Shown one piece after another: positions 58,799 through 64,000 of a stretch of DNA of 64,000 bases. Numbering within the stretch: position 1 is the stretch's first letter; the number at the start of each line of letters is the position of its first letter. The position numbers and the translations under genes are program-made. The stretch comes from Blastococcus fimeti. GTDB lineage: Bacteria > Actinomycetota > Actinomycetes > Mycobacteriales > Geodermatophilaceae. The notes under the pieces are model-generated. The model made no database searches. It was given only the letters and a program-made list of their open reading frames with translations, and had not been told where the DNA came from. The DNA is taken from NCBI GenBank assembly GCA_900102115.1, contig FNAW01000002.1, positions 806,001 through 870,000 on the forward strand, read 5' to 3'.

Positions 58799-60583
58799 AT
58801 GAGTGACCGGCGTCCCATCCGCATCGGCAACTTCTCCGGCTACCTCGGCGACCGATTCACCGCGATCGAGGAGGCGCTGGCCGGGGACCCCGTCGACGTC
58901 CTCATGGGCGACTACCTGGCCGAGGTCACGCTCGCCGGGCTCGCCACGACGTACCGGCAGAACCCCGAGCGCGGTGGCTACGTCGCCTCCTTCCTGCGCC
59001 AGCTCGCCCCGCACCTGGGGGTGATCGCCGAGCGCGGGATCAAGGTGGTGAGCAACGCCGGCGGCTTCGACCCGGCGGGCATGGCCGAGGCGCTGCGCGG
59101 CCTGGTGGCCGAGGCGGGGCTGTCCCTGCGGGTGGCGCACGTGGAGGGCGACAACCTGGTCGGCCGGCTCGAGGAGTTCCACGCCGAGGGCTTCGCGTTG
59201 GAGAACCTGGACACGAACGCGCCGCTCAAGGACTGGGGCGTCGAGCCGATCGCGGCGAACGCCTACCTGGGCGGGTTCGGCATCGCCGAGGCGCTGCGGG
59301 CGGGGGCCGACGTCGTCATCACCGGGCGGGTCACCGACGCCTCGCTGACCGTCGGCCCGGCCGCCTGGTGGCACGGGTGGACGCCGGACGACTGGGACGC
59401 CCTGGCCGGCGCGGTCACCGCGGGGCACATCATCGAGTGCGGGGCGCACGCCACCGGCGGCAACTTCTCCGGGTTCCGCACCGTGCCGGGCATCGTCCGG
59501 CCCGGGTTCCCGATCGGCGAGATCGCCGCCGACGGCAGCAGCGTCATCACCAAGCACGCCCGCGACGGCGGCATGGTCACCGTCGACACGGTGACCGCCC
59601 AGCTGGTCTACGAGATCCAGGGGCCGAGGTACCTCAACCCGGACGCGACGGTGCACCTGGAGACGGTGCAGCTGTCCCAGGTCGGCCCCGACCGGGTGGC
59701 CATCGGCCCGGTGACCGGATCGCCGCCGCCGGCCACCGCGAAGGTCGCGGTCTTCGCGCCGATCGGCTACGAGATCTCCACGATGCTGTTCTGCACGTCG
59801 CCGGACGTCGAGGCGAAGGTGGCGCTGCTGCGCGAGCAGCTCGAGCTGGCGCTCGGCGGCGTCGTCGACGAGCTGGACGTGACCGCACTGGGCACGGCCG
59901 CACCGGACCCGGCGACCCAGTGGGCGGCGACGGTCCCGATCCGGGTGATCGCCACGGCGCGGGAGCGGGAGCAGCTGCGGGCGTTCCCGCAGGCGGTGAG
60001 CAGCCTGTACCTGCAGGGCTTCCCCGGTTTCCACCACGACGGGCACGCGCAGGCGGCGCGCGAGCCGTGGCCGCGGATCGACTACTGGCCGGCGTTGCTG
60101 CCCGCCGAGGTGCTGGTGCACCGGGCGGTGATGGACGACGGCACGGTCATCGACGCCCCGACGCCGTCCCGCGTGGCGACGGACGACGAGATCGCCCAGC
60201 CCCGGCACCCCGAGCCGGAGACCGCACCGTCGACCGGCGGGCACCGGGTGATGCTCGGCGACCTGGCGCACGCGCGGGCCGGGGACAAGGGCGGCAACTC
60301 CAACGTCGGGCTCTGGGCGAGCGACCCGGCGCACTGGGAGTGGCTGCGTTCGACGCTCACCACCGACGCCTTCCGCGCGCTCATGCCCGAGGCGCGCGAG
60401 CTGACGCTGCGCCGGCACGAGTTCCCGCACCTCCGGGCCGTGCACTTCGTGCTCGAGGGGCTGCTCGGGACCGGCGGCTCGTCCAACCTGCGGGTGGACC
60501 AGATCGGCAAGTCGGTCGGTGAGTACCTGCGGTCGAGGTACGTGCCGGCACCGGAGGAATTGCCCGACCGACCCCTGGGTTGA
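58799..60583 (+). CDS. AtuA-like (DUF1446) acyclic terpene utilization protein
   Basis: 594 aa. The DUF1446/AtuA N-terminal domain (about residues 8-450, IRIGNFSGYLGDRFTAIEEAL, LMGDYLAEVTLAGL, VITGRVTDASLTVGPAAWW) is followed by the AtuA C-terminal ferredoxin-fold domain (about 490-594). AtuA is linked to citronellol/geraniol catabolism in Pseudomonas, but its reaction is not settled and homologues occur in other acyl-CoA pathways. No other atu genes are near. The ATG is 6 nt after TAGCGT (58787-58792), a leaderless signature. Confidence 0.88.
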   Translation: MSDRRPIRIGNFSGYLGDRFTAIEEALAGDPVDVLMGDYLAEVTLAGLATTYRQNPERGGYVASFLRQLAPHLGVIAERGIKVVSNAGGFDPAGMAEALRGLVAEAGLSLRVAHVEGDNLVGRLEEFHAEGFALENLDTNAPLKDWGVEPIAANAYLGGFGIAEALRAGADVVITGRVTDASLTVGPAAWWHGWTPDDWDALAGAVTAGHIIECGAHATGGNFSGFRTVPGIVRPGFPIGEIAADGSSVITKHARDGGMVTVDTVTAQLVYEIQGPRYLNPDATVHLETVQLSQVGPDRVAIGPVTGSPPPATAKVAVFAPIGYEISTMLFCTSPDVEAKVALLREQLELALGGVVDELDVTALGTAAPDPATQWAATVPIRVIATAREREQLRAFPQAVSSLYLQGFPGFHHDGHAQAAREPWPRIDYWPALLPAEVLVHRAVMDDGTVIDAPTPSRVATDDEIAQPRHPEPETAPSTGGHRVMLGDLAHARAGDKGGNSNVGLWASDPAHWEWLRSTLTTDAFRALMPEARELTLRRHEFPHLRAVHFVLEGLLGTGGSSNLRVDQIGKSVGEYLRSRYVPAPEELPDRPLG

Positions 60584-60620
60584 GTGACCCGGACCACTTC
60601 CGACGATCAGGAGCTCATTG

Positions 60621-61586
60621 ATGAAGGCTGCCGTCTACCACCGCAACGGTCCCCCGGACGTCCTGCAGTACGAGGAGGTCCCCGATCCGGAGCTCGTGCC
60701 GGGCGGCGTGATCATCCGGGTGGAGGCCGTGTCGATCGAGGGCGGCGACACCCTCAACCGGCTGGGCGGCCCGCTGCTCTCCGACCCGCACATCGTCGGC
60801 TACCAGGCCGCCGGGACGATCGTCGCGGTCGCCGACGACGTGACCGACCGGGCCGTCGGCGACCGGGTGGTCGCGACCAGCAGCCACGGTTCGCACGCCG
60901 AACTGTTCGCCGTCTCCGCCCGCACCACGTGGAAGATCCCCGGGGGCGCCGACATCGCCGCCGCCGCCTGCGTGCCGGTCGCGTACGGCACCGCGCACGA
61001 CTGCCTCTTCGAGTTCGGCCGGCTGCAGGAGGGCGAGACCGTCCTCATCCAGGCCGGCGCCGGTGGCGTCGGTGTGGCCGCGATCCAGCTGGCCAAGCGG
61101 GCCGGCGCCACCGTGATCGCGACCGCGTCGTCGCTCGCGCGGCTCGAGCCGCTCGCCGAGCTCGGCCTGGAACACGCCGTCGACTACTCGAAGAGCGGCT
61201 GGGTCGAGGAGGTGCGGGCTCTCACCGAGGGCGGACGCGGGGTGAACGTCGTCGTCGACTCGGTCGGCGGCGCAACGCTGCAGAAGTCCGTCGCCTGCCT
61301 GCGCCGCCGGGGCCGCGCCATCACCGTCGGGAATGCCGGGCGGGACGTGACGCCGTTCAACGCCGGCGTCCTGGGGATGCAGAACCAGTCGCTGACCGGC
61401 GTCTACCTGGGCGGCGAGATCACCACGCCGCGCGTGCAGACGATGGTGCAGGACCTGGTGGACGACGTCGCCGCCGGCCGGCTGACCGTGCTCGTCGACC
61501 GCACCTTCCCGCTCGCCGAGGCCGCCGCCGCGCACGAGTACATCGAGAGCCGGAAGGCCGTCGGGCGCGTCGTGCTCGTCCCCTGA
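60621..61586 (+). CDS. zinc-free quinone oxidoreductase/enoyl reductase (MDR family)
   Basis: 321 aa. It has the GroES-like N-terminal domain and a Rossmann loop AGAGGVGVAAIQLAKRAGATVIATA (about residue 140-165), VVVDSVGGATLQKSVACL and TVGNAG. The structural- and catalytic-zinc cysteines are absent, typical of QOR-like enzymes. The ATG at 60621 is used; a TTG directly before it is in frame. CAGGAG precedes it. It lies downstream of the AtuA gene on the same strand, with a 37-bp gap. NADPH-dependent reduction of a quinone or enal is likely. Confidence 0.92.
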   Translation: MKAAVYHRNGPPDVLQYEEVPDPELVPGGVIIRVEAVSIEGGDTLNRLGGPLLSDPHIVGYQAAGTIVAVADDVTDRAVGDRVVATSSHGSHAELFAVSARTTWKIPGGADIAAAACVPVAYGTAHDCLFEFGRLQEGETVLIQAGAGGVGVAAIQLAKRAGATVIATASSLARLEPLAELGLEHAVDYSKSGWVEEVRALTEGGRGVNVVVDSVGGATLQKSVACLRRRGRAITVGNAGRDVTPFNAGVLGMQNQSLTGVYLGGEITTPRVQTMVQDLVDDVAAGRLTVLVDRTFPLAEAAAAHEYIESRKAVGRVVLVP

Positions 61587-61592
61587 GCCGTC

Positions 61593-61623
61593 AGGGGTGC
61601 GGGGACCACGTCTCCGCACCCCT
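61593..61623. terminator. terminator between quinone oxidoreductase and arr genes
   Basis: Ten-base perfect arms AGGGGTGCGG / CCGCACCCCT (61593-61602, 61614-61623) between two convergent genes. Confidence 0.75.
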
Positions 61624-61629
61624 CTGGCC

Positions 61630-62040
61630 TCAGTTGATGATCTCGGCCCGCTCGTCCGCCCGGAGGACCGCCAGCCGTTCCCGCCACATCCGAAGGGCCT
61701 CCGGCGTCAGCCGCGTCCAGTCCTGGACCTCGCCGATGACCCGGAGCGGGGCGCGGCTGCGGTAGGACCGGGTGGGGTTGCCGGGGAACTTCTTGTCGGT
61801 GACGTTCGGGTCGTCCTCGAACGCGCCGGTCGGCTCGACCTCGTAGACGCGCGGCGCACCACTGCCGGCAGCGAGTTCGGCGGCGAGGCCGGCGCCGTCC
61901 CGGAGCGCGGTGAAGTAGATGTGGTTCATCACGACCTCGGGGCGGTAGTTCGACCGGAAGCCCGGGGTCAGGAGATCGCCGACCTGCAGGTCGGCCTTCG
62001 TGCCGTGGAAGAACGGCCCGGTGTCGGACGGTTCGCTCAT
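61630..62040 (-). CDS. arr: rifampin ADP-ribosyltransferase
   Basis: 136 aa, about the length of Arr of Mycobacterium smegmatis. Family segments: FFHGTKADLQVGDLLTPGFRSNY, NHIYFTALRDGAGLAAELA, RVYEVEPTGAFEDDPNVTDKKFPGNPTRSYRS and RVIGEVQDW. Arr transfers ADP-ribose from NAD+ to the C23 hydroxyl of rifamycins, abolishing RNA polymerase binding. The ATG is 7 nt after TACGGT on the minus strand (62053-62048), consistent with a leaderless mRNA. No mobile element is beside it, so it seems an intrinsic chromosomal gene. Confidence 0.93.
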   Translation of the reverse strand: MSEPSDTGPFFHGTKADLQVGDLLTPGFRSNYRPEVVMNHIYFTALRDGAGLAAELAAGSGAPRVYEVEPTGAFEDDPNVTDKKFPGNPTRSYRSRAPLRVIGEVQDWTRLTPEALRMWRERLAVLRADERAEIIN

Positions 62041-62111
62041 CCCCGACACCGTAGGCGAACGAGCCAGGAGGAGCGGTCTGTCCTCGCTGCCGAGTCGAGC
62101 CTCGCGGCACG

Positions 62112-62405
62112 ATGGACCCCGTGACGGCGCTGGCAGGGTCAGCCGGCGGGGACGAGCGTCTCGTCGCGGTCCACGGGGCGACCAGCGGGCCGTGGGTGTT
62201 CGACCGGTAGCCGGAGGCGTTCCCCGGCTACGACGTCCGTGCTCCGGACCTGCAGGAGGGACCCGACGTCGCCCGGGCCCGGATGAGCGACTACGTCGAC
62301 CGGGTGCTCGTCGCGACCGCCGACCGCCCTGCGGTCGTCTGCGATGGAGCATGGGAGGCCTCGTGGCGTTGATGGCCGCGCAGCGAACCCCGACCACCCT
62401 CCCGA
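62112..62405 (+). pseudogene. decayed alpha/beta-hydrolase gene
   Basis: From the ATG at 62112 the frame reads an alpha/beta-hydrolase N-terminus (RLVAVHGATSGPWVFDR), then an in-frame TAG (62208-62210) exactly where a Trp is usual. It continues as PEAFPGYDVRAPDLQ...YVDRVL...PAVVC and breaks by a one-base deletion near 62342-62344, after which the other forward frame gives the nucleophile elbow WSMGGLVALMAAQ. The rest of the domain is missing. Stop, frameshift and truncation together indicate a pseudogene. Confidence 0.75.
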
Positions 62406-62440
62406 GCCCCGCAGGACACTCGACCGCCGGACGAAGCAGA

Positions 62441-62474
62441 GCCGCCCCGACCCTCCGAAGAGGGCCGGGGCGGC
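62441..62474 (-). terminator. terminator of nrdJ with UUCG tetraloop
   Basis: Arms 62441-62454 and 62461-62474; on the minus strand the stem has one G-U pair and closes with C(UUCG)G. A very stable hairpin 44 bp after the nrdJ stop. Confidence 0.8.
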
Positions 62475-62517
62475 CGTGGTCATGCGTCGAGGGCGCGCCT
62501 CCCGGCGGGCCTCGCTA

Positions 62518-64000
62518 TCAGCTGCAGCCGCTGGTGGAGCCGCAGCCCTCGCAGACGTAGCAGCTGCCGGCGGGGCGCATCTTCGTGCCGCAGGTCATGC
62601 ACAGCGGCGCGTCGGTGGCGGTGCCGGTGACCAGCTCGAGGAGCTCGGCCGAGGAGTGGGCCTCCCTGACCGACTTCGGGCCGGAGGGGGTGACCTTCTC
62701 CTCCACCTTGGCGGTCTCGATCGGCGCGGAGCCGCGGAGCTCCTCCAGGTCGACCTCGTCCTCCTCCGCCACGGCCGTGGTGCTGGCCGATGAGCCGTAG
62801 GAGCCGGCGACCTGGGCGGCCCGCTCCTCGGCGGTGAAGATGCCGAGGCCGGCCCGCTTGTCGACGGGCAGGTGGTCCAGGGCCAGGCGACGGAAGATGT
62901 AGTCCATCACCGACTGGGCGATCCGGATGTCCGGGTCGTCGGTCATGCCGGCCGGCTCGAAGCGCATGTTGGTGAACTTGGAGATGTAGGTCTCCAGCGG
63001 CACACCGTGCTGCAGCGCGAGCGAGATGCCGATCGAGAAGGCGTCCATGACACCGGCCAGGGTCGAGCCCTGCTTGCCGAGCTTCAGGAACACCTCACCG
63101 AGGCTGCCGTCCTCGTACATGCCCGCGGTCATGTAGCCCTCGGCGCCGGCGACGCTGAACGAGGTGGTGACGCTCGTCCGCTTCTTCGGCAGCCGCTTGC
63201 GGACCGGGTGCGAGAGCGCGGCCGGGGCGGTGGCCTCGACCTTGACCTCGTCCTTGGTGCCGTCGTTCTTGCCCTTGCCACCGGACAGCGGCTGGCCGAC
63301 CTTGCAGTTGTCGCGGTAGATCGCCAGCGCCTTGAGGCCGAGCTTCCAGCCCTCGAAGTAGATCTTCTCGACGTCCTCGATGGTCGCCGACTCCGGCATG
63401 TTGACCGTCTTGCTGATCGCGCCGGAGATGAAGGGCTGCACCGCGGCCATCATGCGGACGTGGCCCATCGGGGAGATGGCCCGCTCGCCCATGGCGCAGT
63501 CGAAGACCTCGTAGTGCTCGGGGCGCAGGCTCGGGGCGTCCACGACGTGGCCGTGCTCGGCGATGTACTCGACGATCGCCTCGATCTGCTCCTCCTGGTA
63601 GCCCAGGCTGCGCAGCGCCCGCGGCACCGTCTGGTTGACGATCTGCATCGAGCCGCCACCGACGAGCTTCTTGAACTTGACCAGCGAGAAGTCCGGCTCG
63701 ATGCCGGTCGTGTCGCAGTCCATCATGAAGCCGATGGTCCCGGTCGGGGCGAGCACGGAGGCCTGGGCGTTGCGCCAGCCGTTCTCGCCGCCGATCTCGA
63801 GGCAGTCCTGCCACTCCTTCGTGGCCGCGCGGAGCACGTCGGCGTCGTCGGCACCCACCGGGCGGATGGCGTCGTTGGCCGCGGAGTGCTTGCGCATGAC
63901 CCGGGCGTGGGCGTCGGCGTTGCGGGCGTAGCCGTCGTAGGCGCCGACGATGCCGGCCAGCTCGGCCGAGCGGCGGTAGGCGGTGCCGGTCATCAGCGAG
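62518..64000 (-). CDS. nrdJ: vitamin B12-dependent ribonucleotide reductase, 3' part
   Basis: Adenosylcobalamin-dependent class II ribonucleoside-diphosphate reductase; only the C-terminal 493 codons or so are in the window and the gene continues past its right edge. Diagnostic segments are GWRNAQASVLAPTGTIGFMMDCDTTGIEPDFSLVKFKKLVGGG, PMGHVRMMAAVQPFISGAISKTVNMP and GLKALAIYRDNCKVGQPL. The C-terminus ends in a zinc-ribbon (CMTCGTKMRPAGSCYVCEGCG). It reduces ribonucleotides to deoxyribonucleotides independently of oxygen. A strong terminator follows. Confidence 0.96.
   Translation of the reverse strand, partial: SLMTGTAYRRSAELAGIVGAYDGYARNADAHARVMRKHSAANDAIRPVGADDADVLRAATKEWQDCLEIGGENGWRNAQASVLAPTGTIGFMMDCDTTGIEPDFSLVKFKKLVGGGSMQIVNQTVPRALRSLGYQEEQIEAIVEYIAEHGHVVDAPSLRPEHYEVFDCAMGERAISPMGHVRMMAAVQPFISGAISKTVNMPESATIEDVEKIYFEGWKLGLKALAIYRDNCKVGQPLSGGKGKNDGTKDEVKVEATAPAALSHPVRKRLPKKRTSVTTSFSVAGAEGYMTAGMYEDGSLGEVFLKLGKQGSTLAGVMDAFSIGISLALQHGVPLETYISKFTNMRFEPAGMTDDPDIRIAQSVMDYIFRRLALDHLPVDKRAGLGIFTAEERAAQVAGSYGSSASTTAVAEEDEVDLEELRGSAPIETAKVEEKVTPSGPKSVREAHSSAELLELVTGTATDAPLCMTCGTKMRPAGSCYVCEGCGSTSGCS

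Noticed and set aside
58799..60583. Claiming a terpene-utilisation (atu) operon
   Set aside because: Only the AtuA-like gene is present; no atuC/atuF carboxylase or other atu genes lie nearby.
1..64000. tRNA, rRNA, CRISPR array, prophage or insertion sequence
   Set aside because: No cloverleaf-like, repeat-spacer or transposase sequence was recognised in the gaps or genes; the only repeat-rich stretch is 47.7-47.9 kb, which has no transposase.

Overview
The window is very GC-rich, gene-dense DNA with GTG starts, many 1-8 bp gene overlaps and 'TANNNT + 6-7 nt + start codon' leaderless signatures. Together with the ROK-controlled xylose genes, a DUF222/HNH protein, B12-dependent ribonucleotide reductase and Arr, this points to an actinobacterial chromosome. 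My guess is Geodermatophilaceae or a close relative (inference, from gene content only). I saw no rRNA, tRNA, CRISPR array, insertion sequence or phage gene.

Layout. 0-2.8 kb: a DEAD-box RNA helicase with a long leader, a DoxX-like membrane protein and a small hypothetical. 2.9-14.5 kb: a minus-strand sugar array (ROK regulator xylR, xylA, second ROK regulator, ABC ATPase, permease, binding protein, Gfo/Idh/MocA oxidoreductase, TIM-barrel isomerase), with xylB divergent. Hairpins flank the binding-protein gene on both sides. 14.5-20.3 kb: housekeeping and regulatory genes (hydrolase, type II NADH dehydrogenase, diguanylate cyclase, WYL regulator divergent from a DinB-like gene, coiled-coil protein). 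20.3-24.9 kb: an arsenic island. arsR-acr3-arsC1-FAD reductase-arsC2 faces a divergent ArsI/CadI-like lyase across a compact promoter with overlapping -35 boxes and a perfect 22-bp inverted repeat.

24.9-38.0 kb is the most unusual region. A PucR-type regulator, a GlcG/HbpS-like protein, an MFS exporter and a large permease lie next to a seven-gene minus-strand operon. That operon encodes a haem-oxygenase-like diiron oxidase with a full CADD-type ligand set, two Rieske ferredoxins, a dedicated FAD ferredoxin reductase, an aldehyde dehydrogenase, a leaderless-peptide (cytoplasmic) gamma-glutamyltransferase-like Ntn hydrolase and a RidA protein. I read it as an inducible catabolic oxygenase pathway for an unknown, probably nitrogen-containing, substrate. 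The palindrome TGTGCACA recurs in its three divergent control regions.

38.0-47.6 kb: DUF4334, DUF4177, an acyltransferase, a lipase, a DUF222/HNH protein, a beta-lactamase-fold enzyme, two SDRs, an inositol-phosphatase-like enzyme and a P-loop kinase. 47.6-48.0 kb is a gene-free palindrome-rich segment. 48.0-54.2 kb: two coupled minus-strand sets (GT2, DUF2064, membrane molybdopterin oxidoreductase, membrane protein; and methyltransferase plus epimerase) flanking a GT-C-like membrane protein. 54.3-58.7 kb: a lipoprotein, an M20 amidohydrolase and a CPH-type copper ATPase behind a CsoR-like operator. 58.8-64 kb: AtuA/DUF1446 protein, quinone oxidoreductase, rifampin ADP-ribosyltransferase (Arr), a decayed alpha/beta-hydrolase, and the 3' part of nrdJ, which runs off the window.
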